Assembly (NCBI GenBank): GCA_937873525.1
Contig: CALMWJ010000270.1
Coordinates: forward strand, 1 to 34,959
DNA length: 34,959 nucleotides
Reading direction: 5' to 3'
Source of the DNA: an uncultured Peptococcaceae bacterium
GTDB lineage: Bacteria > Bacillota > Peptococcia > DRI-13 > UBA5745
Shown here: one piece after another, positions 1 to 8,432 of the stretch
Numbering within the stretch: the first letter of the stretch is position 1
How the letters are laid out: the number at the start of each line of letters is the position of its first letter
The notes under the pieces: model-generated
Told to the model about the DNA's origin: nothing
Databases searched by the model: none
Seen by the model: only the letters and a program-made list of their open reading frames with translations
Program-made: the position numbers and the translations under genes

Positions 1-1145
1 ATTCAGCTGGCCCGCCTGCCACGGCAGCCGGCTGGAAGGTCACGGCCGAAATCGGAGGGACCCTATTTACCGGGATCGTTCCTGAAACCACAGGGAGCAC
101 CCTGGGAACGATCGAACTGGTTTCCGATCACGGGGAAGCCATCGAGATTTTGCATCCTGGCTTTGACACCATGTGCAGAAATGCGGGTTTGGCAGTGCCG
201 CCGGTGGTCGGAACGGATTTGCCGTCGACCATGACACCCTTCACGGTGACGGCGACAGCGTCAACGCCCTTTATCGGGACCGGCTTGACCGGCGCTGAAA
301 TTGTCAGCTCCGATTATTCTACAACCCTTGGTTCCATCACCGGTTTACCGGAAAACGGTCTTTTCGGCGGCATTGCATTCAAAACCGTCAGCACCGATTT
401 CATGAGTGAAGGTCCCGTAACCTTCAATGACGCTGCGTATGAAGCGGAGGTCCCCTTCGGCGAGGACAAGCATGGTGAAGGCTGGAAGATCAGCATGGAA
501 ATCGACGGCACCGCCTTTACAGGCTATGTCACGAAAGAAATGACCGCCTCCGGCAGCTTCCTGATGAAAAGCCAGGAGGGTTCCTATGTGGAGATGTCCC
601 ACCCCGGGCTGGAGGCCATCAATCTGGCCGCAGGGATCACCTCCGGCAACCAGCCTGTGGCGGGCGACACGATCGCTGCGCCCATTGGCGCTTACGAAGC
701 GACAGCGTCCAAAGCCTCTGTTTCCTTGGGCCTTGGAAGCACGTCTGTCAAGCTGGAGGGCGGCACAGAAGGCGGCAACCAGACCGTATCGGATCTGTCC
801 AGCATTTCCATCGGGTCCGACGGCAGGATCGAAGCGATCCACGCAGCGCATGGGCGGATCCCGCTGGGGCAAATCATTCTGGCCGCCTTTGAAAACCCTC
901 AGGGCCTTGAACAAAGCGGCAATACATATTTTGTTGAATCTGCCAATTCGGGCGAAGCTCAGCTGGCAATTCCTGGAGCCTCCGGATCCGGCGCTTTGGC
1001 TTCCGGATCCCTGGAAATGTCCAATGTGGATTTGTCTAAGGAGTTCGCAGACATGATCACGACCCAAAGAGGCTTCCAGGCCAATTCCAGAATGATCACC
1101 GTTTCCGACACCATGCTGGAAGAATTGATCAATCTGAAGCGTTAA
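1..1145 (+). CDS. flgE: Flagellar hook protein FlgE, C-terminal part (5' end outside window)
   Basis: Extracellular hook subunit linking the flagellar rod to the filament. The frame is open from base 3 through the window edge to the stop at 1143-1145, so the gene starts upstream; the internal TTG at 150 is not its start. The last ~40 residues (MSNVDLSKEFADMITTQ, then RGFQANSRM) are the C-terminal signature shared by hook and rod proteins. Two copies of a related module are visible, one beginning GWKVTAEIGGTLFTG near base 30 and one beginning GWKISMEIDGTAFTG near base 480. The surface-exposed middle domain therefore seems expanded by duplication, as happens in long FlgE proteins. It is followed by flbD, the usual order in Firmicutes. 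The N-terminus and any upstream flgD/fliK cannot be seen. Confidence 0.9.
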   Translation, partial: SAGPPATAAGWKVTAEIGGTLFTGIVPETTGSTLGTIELVSDHGEAIEILHPGFDTMCRNAGLAVPPVVGTDLPSTMTPFTVTATASTPFIGTGLTGAEIVSSDYSTTLGSITGLPENGLFGGIAFKTVSTDFMSEGPVTFNDAAYEAEVPFGEDKHGEGWKISMEIDGTAFTGYVTKEMTASGSFLMKSQEGSYVEMSHPGLEAINLAAGITSGNQPVAGDTIAAPIGAYEATASKASVSLGLGSTSVKLEGGTEGGNQTVSDLSSISIGSDGRIEAIHAAHGRIPLGQIILAAFENPQGLEQSGNTYFVESANSGEAQLAIPGASGSGALASGSLEMSNVDLSKEFADMITTQRGFQANSRMITVSDTMLEELINLKR

Positions 1146-1177
1146 CAGGATTCCCCATCGGGAAACAGGTCTGTATT

Positions 1178-1242
1178 CCGGCAACGAATATCTTAAGGCG
1201 TTGTATGAAAAAGAAACATCTGCCTTAAGATATTCGTTCCGG
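1178..1242. repeat. Perfect 17-bp inverted repeat between flgE and flbD
   Basis: Left arm 1183-1199 (AACGAATATCTTAAGGC) is perfectly complementary to right arm 1222-1238, with a 22-base loop. After a one-base bulge at 1182, CCGG/CCGG at 1178-1181 and 1239-1242 can extend the stem. No T-run follows, so it does not look like a simple intrinsic terminator. It could be an mRNA stability or processing hairpin, an attenuator, or the remnant of a small element. Confidence 0.75.
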
Positions 1243-1270
1243 GGTCGATAATAAGATTTAGGAGGCTTGT

Positions 1271-1477
1271 ATGATTTTATTGACAAAGCTGAATGGCGTT
1301 GCCTTTGCGTTGAACTGCGACTTGATTGAAACGATATCCGAGAATCCAGACACCACCATCCATCTGACCAACGGAAACTTGTACATCGTTAAAGAGACGA
1401 TGCAGGAAGTGGTTGCAAAGGCCATTAATTACAAAAAGCAGTCATATCCCGACTTTCTGAAAGAGGGGAAAGCGTAA
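1271..1477 (+). CDS. flbD: Flagellar protein FlbD family (SwrD-like)
   Basis: Small 68-residue protein of the FlbD family, found in Gram-positive fla operons between flgE and motA/fliL. In Bacillus the homologue SwrD raises motor torque. It begins MILLTKLNGVAFALNCDLIE and continues with the typical core including TTIHLTNG. An excellent GGAGG ribosome site lies at 1261-1265, six bases before the ATG. Length and position match the family well. It is the first gene after the hairpin at 1178-1242. Biochemical function is not established by the sequence. Confidence 0.9.
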   Translation: MILLTKLNGVAFALNCDLIETISENPDTTIHLTNGNLYIVKETMQEVVAKAINYKKQSYPDFLKEGKA

Positions 1478-1513
1478 TCGGGCTGACCGTTGCTTTGACG
1501 AAAGGTGAGAATC

Positions 1514-2320
1514 ATGGATCTATCTTTGATCTTAGGCGGATTGCTGGGTGTCTGTCTGGTGCTGTTCGGTATCGTATTCAACGGAGATTCCGGATCCTTT
1601 GTATTTGGAAATATCCACTATTTCATCGACTGGCCCAGCCTTTCGATCACCATCGGCGGTACGATGGCCGTCCTGATCATGTCATTCCCGATAAAAACCT
1701 TGATCAAAGTTCCCAAGCACATGAAAATCATCCTTTTTCCTTCGAAATACGATCCCGTGCGATACATCGATAAAATTGTGGAATTTGCCAGGGAAGCCCG
1801 AATGAAAGGTTTGCTCTCCCTTGAAGATAAACTCAACGAGATCGACGATGAATTTCTGCGCAACAGCCTGATGCTGGTGGTGGATTCCGTCGAGCCGGAG
1901 AAGGTCAAGCAGCTTCTCGAATCGGAAATTGACTATTTGGACGACCGGCATGCCCAAGACCGGGAGTTCTATGACAAAGGCGCAGCTTTTGCGCCCGCCT
2001 TCGGAATGATTGGCACTTTGATCGGCCTGATCAATATGCTGCAAGCGCTAGACGATCCCGATGCCATCGGCCCGGCCATGTCGGTGGCTCTGGTCACTAC
2101 TTTTTATGGAAGCGTCCTGGCTAACATGGTCTTTTTGCCTATTTCCTACAAACTGAAAAACCGGCATGAACAGGAGCTGCTGTGCAAGCTGCTGATCAGC
2201 GAGGGGGTCCAGGCGATCCAGGCGGGTGAAAATCCCAAGTTTATCGAGGAAAAACTCAATCAGTTTCTGCCGTCCTACTTGAAGAAAAGGATTTCTGATG
2301 AAGACAGCAAAAATGTGTAA
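1514..2320 (+). CDS. motA: Flagellar motor stator protein MotA
   Basis: Cytoplasmic-membrane stator subunit that with MotB conducts ions to power flagellar rotation. The protein (268 residues from this start) begins MDLSLILGGLLGVCLVLFG, a first membrane helix. It has the large cytoplasmic loop with charged residues (residues ~70-155), then two C-terminal helices around FAPAFGMIGTLIGLINML and SVALVTTFYGSVLANMVFL, classic MotA. The ATG at 1514 is preferred because AAAGGTGAG (1501-1508) is well spaced before it; an in-frame GTG at 1505 overlaps that ribosome site. motB follows after 17 bases, so the two are co-transcribed. Whether it uses H+ or Na+ cannot be decided here. Confidence 0.95.
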   Translation: MDLSLILGGLLGVCLVLFGIVFNGDSGSFVFGNIHYFIDWPSLSITIGGTMAVLIMSFPIKTLIKVPKHMKIILFPSKYDPVRYIDKIVEFAREARMKGLLSLEDKLNEIDDEFLRNSLMLVVDSVEPEKVKQLLESEIDYLDDRHAQDREFYDKGAAFAPAFGMIGTLIGLINMLQALDDPDAIGPAMSVALVTTFYGSVLANMVFLPISYKLKNRHEQELLCKLLISEGVQAIQAGENPKFIEEKLNQFLPSYLKKRISDEDSKNV

Positions 2321-2337
2321 CCGGTCAGGGGGAAACA

Positions 2338-3192
2338 ATGGGAAAACGTAGAAGGCGGGAATCAGGCGGCGGAGAGGGCAATTGGCTCAACACTTATGCG
2401 GATATGGTGACCTTGGTGCTGACTTTTTTTGTTCTGATGTACACCATGTCTTCCGTGGACGCCGAAAAATGGCAGATCCTTGTGGAAGCCTTCAACCGAA
2501 AAGGCGCCGAAACCGCACAGGTCGTGCTGGTCACCGAGGGAGAGGGAAACGAGATGGGAACCAATCTCGGCGAATCCCCCGGAAACACCTCCGTAACCAC
2601 AGAGACCAAGGAAGAGCTTCCGACAGATTTCAATCAGCTGTATGAGTATATCAAAGCCTATGTGGAAGAAAACAATCTGACAGCCTCCGTGGAAATGAGC
2701 AAAGGGGATGCCAGCGTGTTTATTCGATTCAGAGACAACGTTTTCTTCAATCCGGACAGCGCAGTCCTTCAGAAGCAAGGCCTGAAGCTGCTGGAGTTTA
2801 TCGGGGATTGTCTGAAAAATGTTGAAGATGAAATCCTTTCGGTGCGGATCAACGGACATACCGCCAGCGTTCCCGGAACCATCAAAACGCCGGGCTTTGA
2901 CCGCACACTATCCACAGACCGGGCCAACAGCGTCTTGATTTACCTGGAGGAGACCAAACGTATCGAACCCAAAAAACTGATTGCCATCGGTTACGGACGC
3001 AATTACCCCATCGTCAGCAACGAAACCGAGGTTGGCCGCCGCAAAAACCGGCGTGTTGAAATGATGATCCTCAGCAATGACGTCAGCATCCACGATGAGG
3101 AAGATGTCTTCAAACTGCTGAAAGGTGATTACGACATTGAGCTGTTTTCGGATCCGGAGAACAGCTCGGGCATCCTCGGTCCGCCGTCCTGA
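2338..3192 (+). CDS. motB: Flagellar motor stator protein MotB
   Basis: Stator partner of MotA; it anchors the complex to peptidoglycan. 284 residues. A basic N-terminal tail (KRRRRESGGG) is followed by one membrane helix carrying the conserved ion-binding aspartate, Asp22 in NTYADMVTLVLTFFVLM. After a plug/linker region comes an OmpA-like peptidoglycan-binding domain (about residues 120-245) with NGHTAS, the segment FDRTLSTDRANSV, and GYGRNYPIVSNETEVGRRKNRR, shortened here to its key residues N, E and the RR pair. A GGGGG ribosome site lies just upstream of the ATG. fliM follows after 74 bases; the fliL gene commonly found here is missing. Confidence 0.95.
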   Translation: MGKRRRRESGGGEGNWLNTYADMVTLVLTFFVLMYTMSSVDAEKWQILVEAFNRKGAETAQVVLVTEGEGNEMGTNLGESPGNTSVTTETKEELPTDFNQLYEYIKAYVEENNLTASVEMSKGDASVFIRFRDNVFFNPDSAVLQKQGLKLLEFIGDCLKNVEDEILSVRINGHTASVPGTIKTPGFDRTLSTDRANSVLIYLEETKRIEPKKLIAIGYGRNYPIVSNETEVGRRKNRRVEMMILSNDVSIHDEEDVFKLLKGDYDIELFSDPENSSGILGPPS

Positions 3193-3266
3193 CCGGTTAT
3201 GACGCGGACCCGAGCGGTACAAGCCAGGTTTCAGGCAAAGCTGAAAGAAGGAGTGAACTTCAAGGA

Positions 3267-4259
3267 ATGCCGGATATTTTATCGCAAAATCAAATCGATG
3301 CGTTACTGAAAGGCCTGAACTCCGGCGAGATGAGCGTTGAGGAACAAAAGGCGGCATCTCACCAACGGAAAATAAAGATTTATGATTTTAAATCCCCGAA
3401 GAAATTCACGAAAGAGCAAATCAAGGCCCTTGACAACCTCTATGAGAATTTCGCCCGGATCATCTCTTCCTATTTTACCGGCATGCTTCGAGTCTATTGC
3501 GAAGCGACGGTTCTCCAAATCGAAGAACAACGGTTTTATGAATACAACAATGCACTTCCGGACAGTGCTTTGATCGGGCTGATCGACGTGAAAACCAAAT
3601 CCAATTCCTTTGACGACATGACCATGATGACCGATATGTCCACCTCTTTGGGCTTTTTTATGATCGACCGTTTACTGGGCGGTTCCGGGAAAGGCCACAC
3701 CTTGAATCGGGAATTCACGGACATCGAAATCGCCATTTTAGGGAATGTATTCGAAAAAATCGCTTTGTTTACGCAGGAGTCCTGGTCAAGCTATCTGGAA
3801 GTCAAAGCGGCGCTTTCCAGCATCGAAACCAATGCCCGGATGCTCCAGGTCTATATGCCGGAAGATGTCGTCGTCATTATTTTAATGGAAATAAAAATGA
3901 AAGACCTGACCGGCAATTTCAGCATATGCATACCCGCAATCAATCTTGAGCAGATGATTGGCAGCTTCAGTTCCAAATACATCCGAGCCAGTAAAAAAAC
4001 AACCGAGAGCAAAGAAGCCGCCCGCAAACAGGTGATCATGAACTGTTTGTCCAATTCGGACCTGGAAATGAAGGCGGTGCTTCATGAAATCCAACTGGAC
4101 CTTCAGGATGTGCTTCAAATCCAAACCGGCGACGTCATTCCCCTCAACAAGAACATTCATAGCAGTATCAGCGTCATGGTGGAGAATTCGCCTTGGTTTG
4201 AGGCAGAACTGGGAGAAAACAAACTGAAGAAAGTCGTCAAAATAAATCACATGATTTAG
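3267..4259 (+). CDS. fliM: Flagellar motor switch protein FliM
   Basis: C-ring component that binds phospho-CheY and sets rotation direction. 330 residues, the usual family length. The N-terminal MPDILSQNQIDALLKGL is the conserved CheY-binding segment, followed by the FliM middle domain (GGSGKGHTLNREFTDIE contains the conserved GGxG region) and a C-terminal SpoA/FliN-like domain (about residues 250-330). ATG at 3267 is the only in-frame start near the ribosome site AGAAGGAG (3246-3253). It lies directly upstream of fliY, its C-ring partner. Confidence 0.95.
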   Translation: MPDILSQNQIDALLKGLNSGEMSVEEQKAASHQRKIKIYDFKSPKKFTKEQIKALDNLYENFARIISSYFTGMLRVYCEATVLQIEEQRFYEYNNALPDSALIGLIDVKTKSNSFDDMTMMTDMSTSLGFFMIDRLLGGSGKGHTLNREFTDIEIAILGNVFEKIALFTQESWSSYLEVKAALSSIETNARMLQVYMPEDVVVIILMEIKMKDLTGNFSICIPAINLEQMIGSFSSKYIRASKKTTESKEAARKQVIMNCLSNSDLEMKAVLHEIQLDLQDVLQIQTGDVIPLNKNIHSSISVMVENSPWFEAELGENKLKKVVKINHMI

Positions 4260-4273
4260 AGGAGAGGGAACAT

Positions 4274-5716
4274 ATGGAACGGGCCTTTCAACAAGGGAAT
4301 AATGATGTGCGCATCGAGTCCAATGAACTGCTTTCGCCGATGGAAGTCGATGCGATCGGTGAAATTCTGAACATCAGCATGGGATCCGCTGCCACAGCCA
4401 TATCCACCATGCTGGACAAACAGGTTCTCATTACCACGCCGAAGGTTACCGTCAAGATGCTGGAGGACATCGATTTTACGATGATGGAACCGGCAATGCT
4501 TGTGAAAATCACCTATGTGGAGGGCGTTACCGGTTCCAATGTGATGGTGTTCAGGCAAACGGACATGCAAATGATCCTGAACCAGCTGATGGGGATCGAT
4601 GAAACGCCGAAGCCGGATTTTGTCTTTGACGAATTAAGCATGAGCGCAGCCTGTGAAGTGATGAACCAGATGATGGGGGCTGCAGCCACCGCCTTATCGG
4701 AATTTTTAGGCCGAGCGGTCAATATTTCCCCGCCGACGGCCATGATCATGGATCATGAACACACTTTCCAATCTGCCATTGATGCGGATGGCGGCGACGA
4801 CATTGTATCGGTGGTCTTTGATTTAAGCATCAAAGACATCATGAAAAGCGAATTCGTCTGTGTGATGACCTGTGATCTCGCAAAAATGATCGTCCGTCAG
4901 TTCATGCATGAAGAAGTACCGCCGGCCGGACCTCAAACGACCGAAAAAACCGTCCCGGCCCTATCCGATCCTTCAGCCGTTCCGGCGATGTCTCCATCTC
5001 AGTCTGCTGCGCAATCGCCTACGCAGTTGCCGCCGCAGCCGGCCGTGCAGGCTCCAGCCCCGCCGGGCGCAATGCCCACCGGTCCGGGGGCGCCGACACA
5101 AAGCTTTCCGCTTCATTATGCACCAACCTTCCCTGCCTATCCGGCGTATCCCGGGTTGCAGCCGATTCCGCAGGAATACCAGCCTATTTACCAAAGTTAT
5201 CTGAATCCCATGGGACAGCCTGTGCCGCCAAATTATACAGCGCCTTTGGCTGCCAATCCGATGATGCCGTCTTATGGCTATCCGCCGCCGACGGCGCCGG
5301 CAGTGGATACACCGTCCCACGAAGGCTTGAGGGCCGAAATGGCAGCGGCTCAAAATAATATTCTGAAACAGCCGGTCAACGTACAGAGCGTTCAGTTCCC
5401 GAATTTCCCCCCGCAAAGCGGTCAGGGGACTGGCCCCATCACTGGAGGCAATATGGACTTGATTATGAACGTCCCGTTGAGTGTGACCGTAGAAATTGGG
5501 AAAACCAAGAAAAAAATCAGGGACATTATGGAGTTTTGCCAGGGAACCGTGATCGAGCTGGAGAAGCAGGCCGGCGCCCCGGTGGATATCGTCGTCAACG
5601 GCCAGCTATTTGCCCGGGGGGATGTTGTTGTGATCGATGACAATTTCGGAGTGCGGGTGACGGAGATCATCGGAACCAGCGATCTTCTGAACTCCGTCAG
5701 CAATCCAAAAGGTTGA
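4274..5716 (+). CDS. fliY: Motor switch phosphatase FliY (CheC-like domain plus FliN domain)
   Basis: C-ring protein that also dephosphorylates CheY-P. The N-terminal ~200 residues are CheC-like and carry two D/S-x3-E-x2-N phosphatase motifs, DAIGEILN (residues ~26-33) and SAACEVMN (~122-129), so both sites look intact. A long low-complexity linker (about residues 214-390) is very rich in Pro, Ala, Gln and Tyr. The C-terminal domain (~395-475; NVPLSVTVEIG, GQLFARGDVVVIDD) is a FliN/SpoA fold. 480 residues is long for FliY, mostly because of the linker. It overlaps nothing; cheY follows after 35 bases, fitting its phosphatase role. Some annotations call this protein FliN. Confidence 0.93.
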   Translation: MERAFQQGNNDVRIESNELLSPMEVDAIGEILNISMGSAATAISTMLDKQVLITTPKVTVKMLEDIDFTMMEPAMLVKITYVEGVTGSNVMVFRQTDMQMILNQLMGIDETPKPDFVFDELSMSAACEVMNQMMGAAATALSEFLGRAVNISPPTAMIMDHEHTFQSAIDADGGDDIVSVVFDLSIKDIMKSEFVCVMTCDLAKMIVRQFMHEEVPPAGPQTTEKTVPALSDPSAVPAMSPSQSAAQSPTQLPPQPAVQAPAPPGAMPTGPGAPTQSFPLHYAPTFPAYPAYPGLQPIPQEYQPIYQSYLNPMGQPVPPNYTAPLAANPMMPSYGYPPPTAPAVDTPSHEGLRAEMAAAQNNILKQPVNVQSVQFPNFPPQSGQGTGPITGGNMDLIMNVPLSVTVEIGKTKKKIRDIMEFCQGTVIELEKQAGAPVDIVVNGQLFARGDVVVIDDNFGVRVTEIIGTSDLLNSVSNPKG

Positions 5717-5751
5717 AGCAGATTAAATCGAAGAGCAGAGGAGAAGAGATC

Positions 5752-6114
5752 ATGGACAAAAAAATCTTGATCGTGGACGATGCGGCATTTATGCGAATGA
5801 TGATCAAAGACAGTTTATCGAAAAATGGCTACACCAATCTCGTGGAAGCATCCGATGGTCAGATCGCTTGCGAAACCTACCAGACTGAACGGCCTGAGCT
5901 GACCATTATGGACATAACCATGCCGAATATGGATGGCATCAAGGCTTTGCAGGCCATCAAGGCGTTCGATGGGAATGCTAAAGTGGTGATGTGCTCTGCC
6001 ATGGGACAGGAATCCATGGTGGTGGACGCGATACGGTTTGGCGCACTGGATTTCATTGTTAAACCGTTCAAACCGGACAGGATCCTTCAGACCGTCCGAA
6101 AGATTCTTGGGTAA
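5752..6114 (+). CDS. cheY: Chemotaxis response regulator CheY
   Basis: Stand-alone receiver domain, 120 residues, carrying the signal from CheA to the motor switch. The acidic pocket Asp9/Asp10 (ILIVDDAAFMRMM), phospho-acceptor Asp54 (TIMDITMPNMDG), the Ser of VVMCSAMG and the Lys of FIVKPFKPDR are all present. Start ATG 5752 follows GGAGAAG (5740-5746); an in-frame TTG at 5713 would overlap the fliY stop and has no support. Location between fliY (its phosphatase) and fliO is typical of Firmicutes fla operons. Confidence 0.95.
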   Translation: MDKKILIVDDAAFMRMMIKDSLSKNGYTNLVEASDGQIACETYQTERPELTIMDITMPNMDGIKALQAIKAFDGNAKVVMCSAMGQESMVVDAIRFGALDFIVKPFKPDRILQTVRKILG

Positions 6115-6159
6115 CCACGCGTCTGAATGACTGCAGATATCATATGGGGGGAAGCAGAA

Positions 6160-6540
6160 TTGGGAGATTTGAAAAGCTTTTTTTCAGTGCTATTTTCATT
6201 GATCATGTTGATCGCGGTCTTATTTGCAGCCTATTATACGACCCGTTGGATTGCAAGCAAGACCTCCGGCAGCCGTGGTTCAAGGAACATCAAAATCCTG
6301 GACCGTTTGTTTCTTGCCCAGGATAAAACCCTCGTGATCCTCGATGTGGCCGGCCAGTGCATGCTTCTGGGGATCACCCATCAGTCGATCCGGAAAATCT
6401 GCGATCTGGATGCCGCCTGTCTGCAGGCGGCGGAAGGCTCGGAACCCTTCTCCCTGGTCTTTTTGGAAGCATTGAAAGATAAAACCGGGACTCGTCCCTT
6501 TGGTAAAAAGGATTGCGGAGAAGGCGGCTCCTCATGCTGA
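6160..6540 (+). CDS. fliO: Flagellar export protein FliO
   Basis: Small membrane protein that helps assemble the FliP core of the flagellar type III export gate. About 126 residues: a single membrane helix (FFSVLFSLIMLIAVLFAAYY), a basic stretch, then a small cytoplasmic domain with RNIKILDRLFLAQDKTLVIL, typical of FliO/FliZ. The TTG at 6160 is chosen because GGGGGGAA (6146-6153) sits correctly before it; the in-frame ATG at 6127 has no recognisable ribosome site and would add 11 residues. The 3' end overlaps fliP by 7 bases. Confidence 0.85.
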   Translation: MGDLKSFFSVLFSLIMLIAVLFAAYYTTRWIASKTSGSRGSRNIKILDRLFLAQDKTLVILDVAGQCMLLGITHQSIRKICDLDAACLQAAEGSEPFSLVFLEALKDKTGTRPFGKKDCGEGGSSC

Positions 6541-7340
6541 ACGCAGGGATCGTGTCCGCACCGGCAAAGAAAGTCTTAGGGCTGATTTTACTGACCCTGC
6601 TGCTGGTCCTGATTCAAAGCGCGGTGTTCAGCCAGCCTGTCTGTGCTGCCCCCGCCGTATCGATCGACTTTGATGCCGGAGAAAGCAGCGCGGGAAGCAT
6701 GGGCGTTCTGGACATCCTGTTCATGATGGTCATCATTAGCCTCGGGCCTACCATCCTTCTGATGATGACCAGCTTTACCCGGATCGTGATCGTTCTGTCC
6801 TTTTTGAGGAATGCTCTGGGAACCCAGCAATCGCCGCCAAACCAAATCATCATCGGCCTGGCCTTATTTTTATCTTTGTTCATCATGTCTCCCGTAATTG
6901 GAGACATCAAAGAGACCGCTTATGCCCCGTATCATAGCGGGCAGATCACCCAGGAAGAAGCCCTGGACCGCGCGGTTCAGCCCTTGAAAACCTTTATGCT
7001 GCAGCAAACCAACAAAAAGGATCTGCAATTATTCATATCGATATCCGCCCCCTCGGACGCCGGGCAGACCTCGCTATCCAACGGCCAGCTGCAAACCCTT
7101 GGACTCGAAGTCATCGTACCGGCTTTTATAACCAGCGAGCTTAAGCGGGCATTCACCATGGGTTTTCTTCTCTTCATACCGTTTCTGATCATTGACATGG
7201 TGGTTTCAAGCACCTTGATGTCCATGGGGATGGTGATGCTGCCGCCGGCGACGATCGCACTCCCGTTTAAAATCCTGATTTTTGTCCTGGTGGATGGCTG
7301 GGGATTGCTTATGGGGACGTTGGCGAGAAGCTTCAATTAG
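6534..7340 (+). CDS. fliP: Flagellar export gate protein FliP
   Basis: Core subunit of the flagellar type III export channel in the cytoplasmic membrane. 268 residues from ATG 6534, preceded by GGAGAAGG (6517-6524). The N-terminus is basic then hydrophobic and ends near SQPVCAAP, consistent with the cleaved signal peptide of FliP. Family landmarks are LGPTILLMMTSFTRIVIVLS, RNALGTQQSPPNQI and the C-terminal LPPATIALPFKILIFVLVDG. The start overlaps the fliO stop (ATGCTGA), suggesting translational coupling. It is followed 21 bases later by fliQ. Confidence 0.96.
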   Translation: MLNAGIVSAPAKKVLGLILLTLLLVLIQSAVFSQPVCAAPAVSIDFDAGESSAGSMGVLDILFMMVIISLGPTILLMMTSFTRIVIVLSFLRNALGTQQSPPNQIIIGLALFLSLFIMSPVIGDIKETAYAPYHSGQITQEEALDRAVQPLKTFMLQQTNKKDLQLFISISAPSDAGQTSLSNGQLQTLGLEVIVPAFITSELKRAFTMGFLLFIPFLIIDMVVSSTLMSMGMVMLPPATIALPFKILIFVLVDGWGLLMGTLARSFN

Positions 7341-7361
7341 GAAAAGGGAGGGGTGGAATCA

Positions 7362-7625
7362 GTGACCGAAGGACAGATCATGGATGTGCTAAGGGAAGCC
7401 ATGCTGGTGGCTTTTAAGTTGGCCGGACCGTTGCTGATCGTCAGCATCGTGGTGGGACTGATTGTTTCTGTATTTCAGGCAGCGACCCAGATTCACGAAC
7501 AAACCTTGACCTTTGTTCCAAAAATCGTATGCATTGCATTGCTGCTTTTGATTCTGGGCTCATGGATGATCGGGACGCTGGGGGAGTTTATCCGGGGTCT
7601 GTTTATGATCATGGAGAATTTGTGA
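7362..7625 (+). CDS. fliQ: Flagellar export gate protein FliQ
   Basis: Small two-helix membrane subunit of the export gate, 87 residues (family ~89). Begins MTEGQIMDVLREAMLVAFKL and contains GLIVSVFQAATQIHEQTLTF, the FliQ signature. Start GTG 7362 is preferred since GGGAGGGG at 7346-7353 is 8 bases away; an in-frame GTG at 7353 overlaps that site. fliR begins nine bases after its stop. Confidence 0.94.
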   Translation: MTEGQIMDVLREAMLVAFKLAGPLLIVSIVVGLIVSVFQAATQIHEQTLTFVPKIVCIALLLLILGSWMIGTLGEFIRGLFMIMENL

Positions 7626-7634
7626 GGTTGACCT

Positions 7635-8405
7635 GTGGAGATCGAATTTTCGCAGCTGAATTTGCTCCTTTTGATTTTTGTCCGAATGAGCGCGATGATC
7701 CTGCTGAATCCTTTGTTTTCAAAACGACATGTGCCCGCTCAGGTAAAAATCGGACTTGCCCTAATTTTATCCCTGCTGATGTCATCCGTGACGGATGCAG
7801 CTTCGGTAACGTATGACTCCGGTTCGGACATTGTGTTTGCCATGGTCCGGGAGGTTTTCGTCGGATACGTCTGCGGATTCGTCTTTCAAATTTATTATTA
7901 TCTGCTGTTTTTTGCCGGTGATTTGATGGATCTGCAATTTGGCTTGTCGATGGCGAAGGTCTTCGATCCATCCACCAGCATCCAGATGTCGGTCAGCAGC
8001 AATCTTTTAAGCCTTCTGATGGTCTTATATATCTTTGCCACCGACAGTCACCTTCTGATGATCAAAATCTTCGCCACCTCCTTTCAGATCATTCCGGTCG
8101 GTGCCGCATCCTTGTCTTTGGGTATTTCCGGCTTTGTACTTGATCTGATGATCGATGGATTTGTGCTGGCCTTGAAGCTTGCTCTGCCATTCATCGCCGC
8201 TGAATTTACGATAGACGCTTCCATGGGGATTTTGATGAAGATCATACCTCAGATCCATGTCTTTGTGATCAACATCCAGATGAAGCTTCTTCTGGGGATC
8301 CTCTTGCTGCTCCTTTTTGCGCACCCGATCAGCGGTTTCATCGATCACTACATGGCAGACATGTTCCTCAGTATGGAAAAGGCCTTGTATCAGCTGGCAG
8401 TGTAG
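7635..8405 (+). CDS. fliR: Flagellar export gate protein FliR
   Basis: Integral membrane subunit that completes the FliPQR gate. 256 residues, start GTG 7635 with GAGG at 7624-7627. About six hydrophobic segments are visible. Landmarks: LLIFVRMSAMILLNPLFSK at the N-terminus, FVGYVCGFVFQIYYYLLF, DLQFGLSMAKVFDPSTS and the C-terminal ALPFIAAEFTIDASMGILMK. Family, order and length all agree. It ends 27 bases before the proposed CTG start of flhB. Confidence 0.95.
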   Translation: MEIEFSQLNLLLLIFVRMSAMILLNPLFSKRHVPAQVKIGLALILSLLMSSVTDAASVTYDSGSDIVFAMVREVFVGYVCGFVFQIYYYLLFFAGDLMDLQFGLSMAKVFDPSTSIQMSVSSNLLSLLMVLYIFATDSHLLMIKIFATSFQIIPVGAASLSLGISGFVLDLMIDGFVLALKLALPFIAAEFTIDASMGILMKIIPQIHVFVINIQMKLLLGILLLLLFAHPISGFIDHYMADMFLSMEKALYQLAV

Positions 8406-8432
8406 TCATATCCTTTCAAGGAGGGGATTGGT

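Noticed and set aside
345-1286. Long 313-codon open frame antisense to flgE
   Set aside because: The + strand frame encodes an evident hook protein; the antisense product has no recognisable motif and no ribosome site, and it spans the hairpin at 1178-1242.
5713-5751. TTG start giving a 13-residue extension of CheY
   Set aside because: It overlaps the fliY stop, lacks a ribosome site and the extension is not part of CheY; ATG 5752 is normal.
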